From NCBI GenBank assembly GCA_009602725.1, contig WELB01000082.1, forward strand, positions 251,669 through 315,668: 64,000 nt of DNA. The letters run 5' to 3'. The position numbers were made by a program, and so were the translations under genes. Shown here one piece after another: positions 1 through 11,526 of this stretch. The notes below the pieces were generated by a model, which had not been told where the DNA came from, ran no database searches, and worked only from the letters and a program-made list of their open reading frames with translations. This DNA comes from Spirogloea muscicola. Taxonomy: Eukaryota > Streptophyta > Zygnematophyceae > Spirogloeales > Spirogloeaceae. Numbering within the stretch: the first letter of the stretch is position 1; each line of letters begins with the position of its first letter.

Positions 1-40
1 CTCGCGCGCGCCGCGGGCGCGCCGCGTGCCTGCGCCGCCG

Positions 41-314
41 NNNNNNNNNNNNNNNNNNNNNNNNNNNNNNNNNNNNNNNNNNNNNNNNNNNNNNNNNNNN
101 NNNNNNNNNNNNNNNNNNNNNNNNNNNNNNNNNNNNNNNNNNNNNNNNNNNNNNNNNNNNNNNNNNNNNNNNNNNNNNNNNNNNNNNNNNNNNNNNNNNN
201 NNNNNNNNNNNNNNNNNNNNNNNNNNNNNNNNNNNNNNNNNNNNNNNNNNNNNNNNNNNNNNNNNNNNNNNNNNNNNNNNNNNNNNNNNNNNNNNNNNNN
301 NNNNNNNNNNNNNN
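41..314. other. Assembly gap upstream of the TPK gene
   Basis: A run of 274 undetermined bases with GC-rich sequence on both sides. It ends about 115 bp before the start codon of the K+ channel gene, so the promoter and 5' UTR of that gene are largely unread. Between the gap and the start codon, a unit containing CCAGCTGAGCTGAGCGG occurs twice in tandem (about 378-416). Confidence 0.97.
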
Positions 315-430
315 CCGGACTGGCGTCGGGCGCCAGGCCCGGGCGCTGCCAGTGCCGGCTCGAGCGGCGGGACTGCGGCCAGCTGAGCTGAGCGGCGTGG
401 CCAGCTGAGCTGAGCGGTGCGACCGCGGCC

Positions 431-2800
431 ATGGACGCCGGCGAGGCGCCGCTGCTGGGAGGCTCCGGGCGCGAGCGCGGCAGCAGGGCCGCCGGGCGCC
501 GCGTCACCTTCGCCGCCACGCCCACCATCAAGCTGCTCAAGGACGTCGACAGGTCCGGCTCCCGGGGGCACCTTCTCCGAAGCGCCCTCCCCGTCGTCGC
601 CAAGCGTGCTGATCAAGCAACCGGCTGCATTCCGAACGAGAGTGGCCACTGGCTCAGCACTGTGGAGCGCTGCTTTCTGAGCAGAGCTTGGACTTCGATG
701 GGACCCATTTCGCCAGATGCTCGTTCGTTTGTCGCCAATACTAATGGCCGAGCTGCAGTACACGCTCTTACTTGATGATGTAGCTTCTTGATGTTGTATA
801 TCTGATTGACTGATGATCATGGCACGTAGTCAACCAATCGACGAGTAAGTTGGCGCAACTTGGTACGTCTGTCGGTATGCAGCGCTCAGCAACGTCTGCA
901 GCGGAGAACCAGCTCTCGAATCAAGACAGGGCCGCAGGCCAGCGATGTCGCGGCCTCAGGCGGCCAGAAGCAAAGCCCCGCCTCCACCATCGACAATTCG
1001 AGCACTCCTTCCATCCTGCTCCAAGCATGCATTGCTGTGGCACTTTACTTCACGCTCGGCCTCGTCACGTACTTCTCTCACTTTGACGACATCGAGGGCA
1101 AGAAGACGGTGACGGTGGTCGATGCGATCTACTTCTGCGTTGTCACAATGACGACCGTGGGCTATGGGGACCTCCACCCAGCTAACGATCGCGCCAAGCT
1201 CATCACATGCGCTTTTGTCTTTGTCGGCTTCGCCGTTGTTGATCTCGTGCTAAGGTGCAACCCCTCTTTACAATGGACATACTCACTGACATACACATAC
1301 AAGCAACGCAGAGCTCCTCCACAGTAAGGCGCTTTAAGCCAGCCTAAAAAGAATGAACATGGTTTGAAAGGGCTGGAATGCGCAAACTCAGCATTGGTGC
1401 CCTGTGCTTTGCAATGCTTCGCGGTCACTCCAACTTCTGCTGTTTAAATACGATGAAATTGGAGGCCTGACAAATACCGGGTGTTGTCTCCAGCGCAGCC
1501 GGCAACTACATTCTGGAGAAGCAAGAGAAGCTTCTGCTGCAAGCTTTCCAGGAGGACAGGTGAGATATTCTCCATGCGACGCTAATAGCTATGGTGCTCA
1601 GCTGACAGCCGAAATGTCCAAAAGCAGGTCAAGGTCTCGACTAGCAAATATGATGGTAGTGACATGTATCAAGCCGTTGGGCTCTACCCTGTACTTCTCC
1701 CCTGTGCTCCACAGCAATTATCTGACTCCAACTAGAGCACCATGACTATACTGCCAGGGGCAATGAAGACAGTGCTCCTGAGGGTTCAGCTTGCCGCAGG
1801 AAGATCTGGCTGTGCCTGACCCTCGTCCTCCTGGGCATGTCGGCAGGTCAGACACAAGTGCTCACCTCTTGACCATTCTCTTGCTAATTTGCCTGTAAAG
1901 ACCAAAAGTCGATGAGCTTGTCCCCCTTGCAGAATTGGCCTCCACTGGTAGACTGCACTGTCACTTGCTCATCACCCTGCCAACTGGCATATCAGAATTG
2001 GAAGATCAGTTTGTCATCCACGGCATGTGCCTGCTAGCAGGTGTATGTGTATTGTGCTTTGTGGAGGGCATGTCCCTCACAGACGCCCTCTATTGTGTGT
2101 GCGTCTCTGTGACCACTGTGGGCTACGGCGACCTCAGCTTCAAAGTGGGTCATGTACTGTGGCTCCAACGCAATGCCTGCATGTCCATTGCCTTGCTTCT
2201 ATTGCTGCATTGTTTCGTTTAGTGCCAGCCGCATGACAAGTATATCCCTGACGTGAGGAGGTCGTTGGTGGCAGACCATGGAGGGCAGGCTGTTTGCGAC
2301 TGCCTGGCTACTGGGTTCCACCATCTTTGTGGCCCAATTCTTCTTTTACTTAGCTGAATATCGGCTGGAGTCTCGCCAGCACAAGCTGACGGCGTGGGCG
2401 CTGTCCCGGGCTCTCACGGATGCAGACCTGGAAGCTGCTGATCTGGACGACAATGGCAGCGTCAGGTAGGACTTCTATACCAGCAGCTAAGGGGCCATCT
2501 TTAGGTTCACTGGTCTGTGGCACCACCTCAGCAGGTAGCGAGTTGGCATGCCTTTGCAGAGGGCCTTGCTATAGCTGACTTTCTCTTACTTTCGCCTATT
2601 CACAAGCAGCGGTGATGGAGAGAAAGTTGAGAAGTAGCTCGTCTTTCCAATGTCTCAGCCTGGCGGAGTTTGTCCTCTTCAAGTTGGAGGAGATTGGCAA
2701 GGTGGAGAAGGAGGACATTGTGTCAATTTGCAAGGAGTTTGATAGGCTTGACGTCAACCACTCTGGCAGCCTGGATATTACTGACCTACGAGGAGTGTGA
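431..2800 (+). CDS. TPK: Two-pore (tandem-pore) potassium channel, TPK/KCO type
   Basis: Plant-type two-pore K+ channel, usually vacuolar, Ca2+-regulated and selective for K+. The ATG at 431 begins MDAGEAPLLGG and exon 1 ends at a GT near 552. The next exon (about 930-1250) carries the first outer helix, then VVDAIYFCVVTMTTVGYGD, the first pore loop and selectivity filter. A short exon at about 1497-1559 encodes the linker NYILEKQEKLLLQAFQ. The second pore, VCVSVTTVGYGD, lies near 2095-2135. An exon at 2278-2466 holds the last membrane helix, then the first EF hand, DLDDNGSV. The final exon completes it (FVLFKLEEIGK) and adds a second EF hand, DRLDVNHSGSLD, before TGA at 2798-2800. Order and spacing match Arabidopsis TPKs. 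I see no clear N-terminal 14-3-3 site, but some small exons are not placed. The function is a confident family assignment; the subcellular location is inferred. Confidence 0.9.
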
Positions 2801-3600
2801 CATAGGCCTTATGCCTGCCTGACGCAGGGGCAATGACAAGCACAAACCTGTATCTGCTAAACGTTCACGGTTGGTTGACAAGCAGATCCTGACCTCCACG
2901 GTAGTACCAGTTTGACTTTGTACAGAAGGTATGCACACACTTAGCATGTGACAGTCTTCCAACACACGCTCGGCAAGGTGTTGTGAGAAGTGAAATTCCA
3001 CTGCAAGCTCATTCTGGAGCATCTGCTATTAAGCAGTCGGTCATGTTTCCGTATACCGACTTGCCATACTATTTCGATGTCCACCAATATGACTTCGCTT
3101 CGCAATTCCCCTTAGCATTTAGGAGTAGTCACTCAGATTTCTCTGGCAGCTGAACGCTCAAGACTAGGTATTATGGTGGGCAGTTGAGGAGTGAAAGAAG
3201 GCTTCACATGCTTCTGCGAGCAGGGCTTTTGCCACGTAACTTGATGCCCTAAGCATTTGGATGCATGCAAGACTTGGGTCTGGCCTCATAGCTAATGATC
3301 ATGCCTGTGAGATAAGCACAAGGAATGAAAACTCTTAGACTCCTGCAACAAGGGCCCAGCAGACACGCCACAGGAAGTGCATGCAGCTTTGATAAGTCCC
3401 AAAGAATGATGTGCGCCATCCAGCCTGGTCATCAGGGCTTCCTGGGCGAGGAGGCTCCCATCTCTCATGCCAGTGTTTCCTGCCACTATTTGGCTGTCGT
3501 TGAGAGGCTCACATGTTTGACATTGAGCGTGCACCTCGTTGGCCCTGTGGGCAGCCTTGCGCCCCCATGCAGGCGCCTTCGTGGGCAAATTCACTGGCAT
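2801..3600. other. Spacer without recognisable genes
   Basis: This is 800 bp of mid-GC sequence between the TPK stop and the first retroelement fragments. It presumably includes the TPK 3' UTR. The short open frames on both strands show no recognisable domain, repeat or RNA structure. Confidence 0.6.
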
Positions 3601-3609
3601 CCGTTGCCA

Positions 3610-3965
3610 TCTACTTAGAGGCCGGTCATCCCGGCTCCTCTTTGCACCTTCTGGCCCTTTCAGACCTTATACGTCCCTCTGGGGCTGGCCTCTCAACCCC
3701 AATGCCTCACATGGAAGAGCTGTTTCTCTTCGAGACTTTGTTCATCATTCTGTGGAATGTGATTTTCAAAAACCCTCGACTGCTTCTTCTCGCCTCGTTC
3801 TCGCGCTTTCTCCATCCCGTCTGGCGCTTTCTCCGCTACTCTTTGATTCGCGTGTGGGCTGGCTTTTCACAGCCGTTGCGAGGAATTCACGAAGAGCTGC
3901 TACTTCAGGGGACCCGCTACCAGGAGACCAGTTTCCCTAACCCGACCTGCGGCTGCTTAGCATGC
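3610..3965 (+). mobile_element. Retroelement 3' fragments (hairpin family)
   Basis: Two pieces of the dispersed hairpin repeat are juxtaposed. The first, around 3640-3725, has the typical lead-in CTGGCCCTTTCAGACCTT followed by a degraded GGGGCTGGCCTCTCAACC. The second has GTGGGCTGGCTTTTCACAGCC at about 3854-3874. It is followed at about 3905-3965 by bases matching the end of the repeat's protein tail (GGGACCCGCTACCAGGAGACC ... CTGCGGCTGCTTAGC). Assignment rests on similarity to better-preserved copies at 21.9-22.2 kb. Confidence 0.6.
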
Positions 3966-4227
3966 CAACCCAAATGAAGAAGGGCTAGAACACAGATGGG
4001 ATGAACAAGGCCTGGAAGGTATCCTCAAGGTGCATACAACACGGAACATGCACAAGGGGCCAGCCCACGGAAGAGCGACAGGGGCCAGAAGCGACGGAAG
4101 AAGAGCGCAAGCTGTGCCGGAGGGGAGGTTCCGCCGAAGGGGGAGAAGCCGTCGGGGCCCGCTGCCGGGAAGGGACTGGCAAGCTTCCGGCCGCCTTCCG
4201 CCTTCCGTCTTCGCGCTTCCCCTGGCC

Positions 4228-4290
4228 CCCTTTTCGTACTTTGTTCCTCCTTTTTCTGGGCTGGCTTTTCCAGCCCCTATCCTCAATGGG
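4228..4290 (+). mobile_element. Hairpin-only copy of the dispersed repeat
   Basis: Begins CGTACTTTGTTC and contains a 7-bp stem, GGGCTGG and CCAGCCC around a CTTTT loop at 4258-4276, then CTATCCTCAATGGG. It has the same start and end as the 64-bp insertion at 52739-52802 (read on the minus strand there), so it is probably an independent short copy and not part of a longer element. Confidence 0.65.
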
Positions 4291-4299
4291 TGATCCCCA

Positions 4300-5035
4300 A
4301 GCGGCTCGCTCCGGTGGCTCGCATTTAAATCGGGCCCGCGGTGAAGCGGGGGGTGAAAGACAGGTTCCCACCTACCCCACCCCGGACCTGTGCTCGGGGG
4401 CCCCGCGGTGCGCCAGCCGTCCGATCGCCTGGCATCCCACGGGCCCGTCTGCCCCCCGCGCGAGCGGGGCGCCAGAGCGCGCCGTGGATCTTGCGGATCG
4501 ACGGTGATCTCGACCCCGGGCCCGCCGACTTTCCGGGCCCCCGGGCACGAGGGAGGCCGGGGCCGGGGGCGGCAGAAGGCGAGGGAGGTGGCACGCGGGG
4601 GAAGAGGCTGGTAACAGGTCTGAGGGGTTTACGGGGAGAGAGGGTCGGGCTGCAGGGGAGGGAGGCGGGGAGGGCCACGGGGCCGGGGAGGCGGGCGGGA
4701 GGAGGGAGGGAGGGGGGGCGCGGGGGAGAGGACGGAAATGCGAGGGAGGCCGATTTCCGAGCCTTTCCAAAATCATGGTGAGGGGGTAATTTAGGGCGCC
4801 CCTAGCACTCACGAATGAGCACATGCGTATTCGACGAGCTAAGCCGAGGAGCCCGAGCACGACCACGCAAGCCATCAACCCGCAGAGGAGGCCTTCCAGG
4901 GGGCTCTCACATTGCTCTCCGGGCCCGCTGGGCCCGCCGCAGCTCCCGCCGCCGCCGCCGCCGCCGCCGCCGCCTGCGCCTGCAGCCCCGATCCAAAGAA
5001 ACTGATGGAATGGCTAATCCCAACCATTAAGAAAG
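4300..5035. other. GC-rich island with a CCG tract, no gene assigned
   Basis: Very GC-rich sequence with purine-rich G runs (4550-4740) and a pure CCG tract at about 4947-4973. Long open frames exist on both strands, but they are Pro/Arg/Ala-rich translations of biased DNA with no recognisable domain. It could be the CpG-rich promoter or first exon of an unseen gene. Confidence 0.5.
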
Positions 5036-5105
5036 GGCTCGCCCATTGAGGATATGGGCTGGAACAGCCAGCCCAAGAAAAGGAATGAACACAGTTCAAC
5101 CATTG
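5036..5105 (-). mobile_element. Hairpin repeat copy, inverted
   Basis: On the minus strand this reads GTTCATTCC, then the stem GGGCTGG..CCAGCCC (5056-5074, loop CTGTT), then CATATCCTCAATGGGCGAGCCC. It closely matches the 64-bp unit inserted at 52739. Confidence 0.65.
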
Positions 5106-5267
5106 CCTTACGTTGCCTTCTGCAGCGAGCACCCTTTACTGGAAGACTGAATAATCTCCAGAACTCCAGATTTACTATATCTATTTTCCTCTCTCGTCTG
5201 CAGCGGCCATCGAGCGCCGGCAGGGTCAGCGAAGGTGAGCTGCCCGGCTTCAACGCCGCTGCGTCGC

Positions 5268-5350
5268 CTGCGCCCATTGGGAGTGCCACTTCTTCTTATT
5301 TGGCCACTCTAAGTGGCCGCTCAAGTGGCCACTCAAGTGGCCACTTCGCT
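5268..5350 (+). repeat. Repeat 3' end followed by GTGGCCACTCAA tandem repeats
   Basis: GCGCCCATTGGGAGTGCCACTTCTTCTT (5271-5298) is only the extreme 3' end of the retroelement, without its hairpin. It runs straight into about four imperfect 12-bp units of the form GTGGCCACTCAA (about 5301-5345). The units are partly palindromic (TGGCCA). Confidence 0.6.
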
Positions 5351-5429
5351 TCAGCGAGAGAGACACTTCCAGTAGAGGGCGATGGCTGTGATTGGCTGTG
5401 ATTGACTGCTTTCAAGCATTGTCCATTAA

Positions 5430-5667
5430 CCATTGTGCATTCTTTTTGGGCTGGCTTTGCCAGCCCCTCTTCTCTATGGGCGAGCACTTCTCTTTCCGGC
5501 TGGGCTGCACGTCTTTCTAATTTGCGGCTCCCAACTAGAGGTTACTAAGTGATCATCCTTCCGCGAAAGCTTTGGAAAAGCGCTTCTTAGCCCCTCTGTA
5601 CCTTGTCAATGCTTTTCGGGCTGGCTGTGCACAGCCCTTTGCCCCTTTGGGAGAGCCACTTTCTTTC
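5430..5667 (+). mobile_element. Two tandem hairpin repeat copies abutting the armadillo gene
   Basis: Copy 1 has CATTCTTTTT followed by an 8-bp stem, GGGCTGGC-TTT-GCCAGCCC, at 5448-5466. Copy 2 has TTGTCAATGCTTTTC, then GGGCTG..CAGCCC at 5618-5637, then CCCTTTGGGAGAGCCACTTTCTTTC. Copy 2 stops at the single ambiguous base at 5668, only seven bases before the ATG of the next gene. This leaves almost no normal promoter or leader and suggests a collapsed contig join. Confidence 0.7.
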
Positions 5668-5674
5668 NTCGGCG

Positions 5675-7685
5675 ATGGCGCCGGGCCAGTACCGCCGCAC
5701 GTGGTCGAGCAACGACCCGAGCGGAGGCCGGATGGCCGGGCCGACGGGCGCCGCCCTCGACCCCGCGCCGCAGCTGCAGCGGCTCACGTCCAACCTGGTG
5801 GCCATCCAGGGCGGCTACCGCTACGAGGACTCCAGCACCTCGCCGGTCACGCCCTCGGGCTGGCAGCGCCGCCAGGCGACCGCTGGGCCTGCCGGCGCCG
5901 CCGCTGCCGGCGGCGGCGAGCAAGGCCAGGAGGCGAGCGAAGTCCTGGTCGAGTCCCTCATCGCCGACATCACGGTACGTCGCCGGCTGCCCTGCGGTCA
6001 CCCAGATGGTTTGCCACTGGCGAGCGCCGCCTGTGTCAGTGACCGGCGTGGCGACGAGGCAGGAGACCGGCTGACTTGCTGCTCGTAGCATCTCCTGCTG
6101 CAGGATGGGAACTTGGAGGAGAAGCGGAACGCAGCCGCAGAGCTCCGCAGGCTCGCGCGCTTCAGTACGGAGAACCGCGAGCGCATCTCCACTGCCGGCG
6201 CCGTGCCGCCACTCGTCTCCATGATTTCGTCCAACGACGGCCTCGCTGTGGAGAACGCCGTCACTGCCCTCCTCAACCTCTCCATCCTCGACAGCAACAA
6301 GGTGATGCATGTGCTCCTCGATTGTTGTTGACACTACAATCACCAACTTCGTTCTGCTCCTTGTGTGGACACAACTTCCAGACATGACACATCTCAATTT
6401 ACGTACGCAAAGTTGTTTGTGGTCTGGCAGCCGCCGAGGCCTAGCAGACAATGCTGCGCGGGGCTTTCACATGCACCTTCTCACCCAATCGCAGAGCTCT
6501 GTCTTCCCACTGGTTGGGCGTGCAGTACAAACTTGCAGCGGCAGGTGCCATTGGACCTCTAGTGGTTGTGCTGTCGACTGGCACCACCACGGCACGCGAG
6601 AACGCTGCCGCCACGCTTTTCTCCCTCGCACTTCTTGACGAGAACAAGGTGGGGTTTTGCATATTTCAACCTTGACCTCTATTCCACTTGCATCACCGTT
6701 GCCCGTCTTTTTGCCACGAAGCCTGCTCGATCTGCAGGCAGGCAGTATGAGGAATAGCTTGCTCATGTCCATGCCACTGGGCGTTGACGGGCGGCAGCTG
6801 TAGCTTCGGCGATGGCAGGTGGCGATTGGTGAGGCAGGCGCAATTGGGCCACTGGTGGATATGCTAACGCATGGGACGCCGCGCGGCAAGAAGGACGCCG
6901 CGACAGCACTCTTCAATCTCTCCATTCACCCTGAGAACAAGCTTCAGATCATCCAGGCGCAAGCCGTGCCGGTCCGCCTCAAGCCACATCCATGCCATTG
7001 CAGCAGTAGCCCTTGAGCAGGGCGCGGAGCTTTGCTCACAGTAGATGGCTACGAGTTGACATCTTGATCAGACCTTCTGACAGCCGCTCTGCAACTGTAT
7101 GTGTTCTTGCAGCCGCTGGTGAACCTGATGCTGGACGTGCAGTCGGGGCTGGTGGATAAGGCGGTCGCAGTCTTATCCACCCTGGCGACCGTGCCGCGTG
7201 GCCGCGAGGCGATCGGCGTCGAGGAGCACGGGATCAGCGGTCTCGTGGACGTTGTCGAGGCGGGGTCGCAGCGTGGCAAGGAGAACGCTGCTGCCGCTTT
7301 GCTGCAGCTCGCAAACAACTCGCCGGCTCATTGCGCCGCTGTCCTACGCAGCGGGCCTATCCCCGCGCTGGTCGCGCTCACCCAGTCTGGGACGCCGCGC
7401 GCCCGGGAGAAGGTGGGTTGCCTGGCCAGCAGTCCCACTTTAAGAGTTGGATCAGATGACGGGGTCGGCTGCACCTCATGATTATGTCCCAAACTTTCCC
7501 GCACCTGTCCCTTTCAAAGGTTAATTTTGCCATGCTTTCACTGAGTGGAAACATTGTCACTGAGTCATTGTGAAATCAGAGACTCCAGTCCGCAAGAATC
7601 TCTGACTGTTGCTGGGGCTGGATCGCAGGCAAACATCCTACTGGGCATCTTCCGAGAGCAGCGGCAAGCAAGCCTTGGGAGGTAA
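5675..7685 (+). CDS. Armadillo-repeat protein related to plant U-box/ARM proteins
   Basis: Six exons join in frame: 5675-5974, 6104-6301, 6526-6648, 6819-6971, 7113-7412 and 7629-7685, ending GLGR-stop-like (SLGR then TAA). After an N-terminal region of about 100 residues rich in Gly, Ala and Pro, the protein is a run of about five ARM repeats. Their signatures are NAAAELRRLA, AGAVPPLVSMIS, NAVTALLNLSI, AGAIGPLVVVLS and ENAAATLFSLALLDEN. The closing ANILLGIFREQRQ resembles the end of plant PUB proteins. ARM arrays of this kind bind partner proteins and, in PUBs, position a U-box E3 ligase. No U-box is visible, so this is either an ARM-only relative or a model truncated at its 5' end. The ambiguous base at 5668 and the retroelement tail directly upstream favour truncation. 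It converges on the DUF185 gene. Confidence 0.85.
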
Positions 7686-8277
7686 CAAAGCTGCGGCCGC
7701 CGTGCACGCGGTCGCGACAAACTCAAGGGCCCTGCGCTCTGCCTCACATCGCTGCAGTGGCCAGCCTAGCTGAAATCCCGTGATGGATACCAGCTGCCTG
7801 GTGCCTTGCAACGGCCTTCTGAAGCCAAAGTCGTGCTGCAGCATCATGCTGCAATGCAAGCCAGTGTTCACTGCTTCAGGCCCTAGCTACTGCTACTGCA
7901 AGGAGCCAGGAGTCTTGCAGGAGGTTACATGAAACTGGCATGTTTGGCATGGCAACATGTTGTGGTTGCTGAGGCCAGCTCGGTGCAGCAAGCCACTCGG
8001 CCTGGCCTTGTGCATAGCCAAGAGTCCTGCTCAAAGTTACCAGGCATGCCCACAATGCAGTTGCTGCTGCAAAGACGGTGGAGCACTTACTTTAGGTGCT
8101 AGAGGCTTTCGAAGCAGCATATGAGGAGGTGAGACTTGGTGTCAGCAGAGTTGACCCTCCACTCCCAATAATACAATAGGACAATAGTACTTGCCACAGC
8201 ATGCCCAGGTCTGTTGTCAATTCGCAGCCACTGCGTCACCTTCTAGCGTGAAGGGATCACAGCCAGGTGATACCTCT
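7686..8277. other. Convergent intergenic region
   Basis: 592 bp between the stops of the armadillo gene (+) and the DUF185 gene (-), presumably both 3' UTRs. No coding, repeat or RNA signal was recognised. Confidence 0.6.
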
Positions 8278-11200
8278 TTAGCGAGGCAATAAGGGTACGC
8301 TGATGTAGAACTGCGTGTTGCTGTAGTCATCGAGCAGTGGGTTGAAGCCACTGCGTGTGGACGTGCGCTTGATGTCGCCGTAGCGCTGCATCATGCTTGC
8401 TGTGCTGACCTGAAATCAAGATTTGCCCCTTAGCCTCTCTGGCTCCACTTGTGTTGGCTTACCATCAAGCACAGCAGCTTGGATAATGTGGTCACACAGT
8501 AATCTGTGTTGTCGCCACGTGTCGGTGCCAACTTGCAGCAACGATGGCAATATAAATTCAAACATGGCAACATGTTTGAAGGCCCATATCACGTGCTGTG
8601 CGTGAGGCGCTGGCTATGGCAGCAAGTTGGATGCAATTGAGAAGCTCACTATGGCGGATGCACGGCTGCGCAATGGACGGCCTGCTGCAGTGCGGGCGGC
8701 AATCGTGGCAGCGGCACAGGAGTGATCGAGCTGCTCGAGTGCTGTAAAATCTGTTGGAAAGAAGATGTCCACTTGTCTCTGCACCACAAGAGTTTTAAGG
8801 GTTAACGGCCACATTCAGCGGTGAGAAAGCATAGACCTTTGAGCAAGACTGGCTTCCACATGCTGCTTGATTGCAGATGATTTGCTGTATGTTGCAATGA
8901 TTGCCATGCAGAAATCCTGACCAACGCGCCTTTAACTCTAGCCTTGAATACAAGACCTTAGCCCCCAATTGCGGCTCGATACGCACCTCTGGCACAATGT
9001 ATGTTGTGTAATCAGTCGTGACGCCTTTCACCTGCGAGATATGCCGTGCACAGCGGCATGAGGCTCCCTGTGGGTCAGTAAGGATCTGAGTGTACGATCT
9101 TGACGTGCTCACGGCCCTGATACCAAGGAGCTGCCAGCAGGACAAGGACCGATTGCAAGTATCACCTTGCTTGCGACCAGCGGCGCACCGTGTCCAGCAA
9201 TGACCACATCCGGGAGGAAGTCAAAGTCCGCAGCAATTAGCGTCATGTTGGGGTGTACAGCATGCAGTGCCTGCAGAAGCTCCTGAAGTCAAGATGGACA
9301 ACAGGCATATCTGAGCCACAGCTTCTGGCAGCCTCAATGCCTCACAGGCACGTGAGCAATACAGGCTCGCCACAGCGTCGGCGCGGCTGTCAGGGCAGAT
9401 GTGTACCATGCAGCCGGTTGGGATCCATCGGACCTCCTCCCTGCTCAGGAGCTGGCCCATCCACCTCCTGGCCAGGGTCGCAAGGCTGCCACCGCCAGCA
9501 GCACCTCCTTGTGACGGCTTGTCCAAGACCGTGAGGCACTGCGCCAGGAGCGGGTCGGTGATTGGTCGGAGCATCTCTTGCAGCCGCACTACTTGCTCGC
9601 CGCCGTCCCTTAGAGACGGCAAGCTGTCGTTGAAAGCCGGACCTCCAATCACGTCCTTGCCCTGCGGGGGCGGCATCTCGACCAGGTATGTCTCCAGCCA
9701 GGGCCCGATGGGCCCCTGGCGAATAATGCGGTCGTGCGGCAGGTTGTCCAGGACCTGCGGATCCAGGCAATTGCAGGTGGGCTGCCGTCAGTTGGTGCCT
9801 GTGCTCCTGCCCTCAACTGAGAAGCGGAGCAGAAGCTGAACTATACGAAGCCTCACCTCCAGCATGATGACGAAGCATGGGGTGTCGTCCGGATGGCCTG
9901 CAAAGTCAGAGCTCGTCGGCGATGATAAAGGCAAGCAGCACAATGGCCTTGGCCTCTGCAAGCTTCCATCACATTTCAACCTGCACACCATACTAACTTC
10001 TACTAAGCCGGCATGTCAACGGACTGCCTTCGAGCATTGGTTTAATTTACCCCATGCCAAGACGTCCTGGGCTCCGTGTTTGCGGACGTGAAATCGGCCT
10101 GCATGGCTCGGCATGCCACGGTGCACGCGCCGCAGCTGCGTATCGGCAAGCCCCGCGCTGATCTCAAATGCCCTGCCAACTGATGGAGCTGACAAATCAG
10201 ACTTTGAAGCTTTAGGCCGAGGACCTTTGGGATGTACTTCAAGGTTTTGGTGGCCTTGCTACAGCACACTGACTAAAGATAGATTGATGATAGAGCATTG
10301 GCGACAGTACATCAGTGATGGGGCGGGCTGGAGCAGAGGCAGGCGCGTACGTATAAGTCATACTCTCATAGATACCCGGCTGCGACCGCTCCTTGATATA
10401 GTCAAGAATGTTGACCGCGCATGTCCCGCTCCCGGCTCCAATCTCAAATATCTGTGTAAGTCTTGCAATCGACCACGTCAGCACACTTACTTTTGCCAAT
10501 GTGTCACTGCTGTAGGAGAGGCAGCGCAGGGATTTACAAAGCAAAAATTTGTGTATAAGCACACAATGATAGGAGAATCATGTTCATGTACATTTTGACT
10601 TTATGGGCCTCCCTATGGCAGCAGATCGTGTCTGCATGCGGAGACTGACTCCAGTGATTCCTTGCCTCCTAAACCTCTACCTTGACATGCCTTACTTCCC
10701 TGTTGCCTGTCTGATGCGATATGCGTGTGGACTAAGCCTGCACTCTGAAGCCGTCTGCAGACATTCGACCGCACTTCCCACCAGGTCCTTGCAGATTGGA
10801 GGAGGTTGAAGCTCACTTAACAGCGCGGCCTGTCACAGTGACTTCACAAGAGGGAAAAGGAAGTGTCTTGCACCTTTAGTGGCGCGGTAGAGTCCTCGTG
10901 CTGCCGCAGGATGTACTCAGCGAGAGCATTCCCATACCACGGCTGCTCAAAAGCGTGACGATAAGACTTCAGAAGGGCTTACTGCATCGATTCACCTGAG
11001 CCCGTCCACTGTGAAGCTCACCTAGACCATCTCAGATTGATGCTACTAGTCGCATTTCACGGTCACTTCAACGCAGTTAGTGGTACTAAGGCCCGTCACA
11101 GAAGCGAGAGACTAAAGCCCGGCCAAGTGCAGCTCTCATCGACGACCACTGGCACCTACCTCGCAGTCTGAAGTAAGAGCCAAGTGCAGCTTTGTGCCAA

Positions 11201-11364
11201 GATGCAGCTCAAGAGGCGCCGACGCTTACCTGGAAGACCTCGACGGGCGTGAGCCACGCGGTGTCCCGCTCAGCGTAGAGGCGCCGCAGCAGCGCCTGGT
11301 ATTCCTCGCGGCCTGGCGGGCAAGGCGGCGCGGCAGGCCGTCGGCATTTCTCGTCAGCGCCGCT

Positions 11365-11398
<34 letters not shown>

Positions 11399-11495
11399 CG
11401 ATGAGTCTCTCGTGGCGGCGGCGAAGAGGNCGCTCCAGGAAAGCCTCTGACGCTCTCAGTCCGAGTGACTCTCTCAGCGCAGCGCTGAGCTGAGC

Positions 11496-11526
<31 letters not shown>

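Noticed and set aside
4341-4878. Overlapping long open frames on both strands
   Set aside because: Composition-driven Pro/Arg/Ala-rich frames with no domain or splice structure.
5675-6300. U-box domain in the armadillo-repeat protein
   Set aside because: I looked for a U-box in the first exon and its upstream region; the sequence there is low-complexity or retroelement tail.
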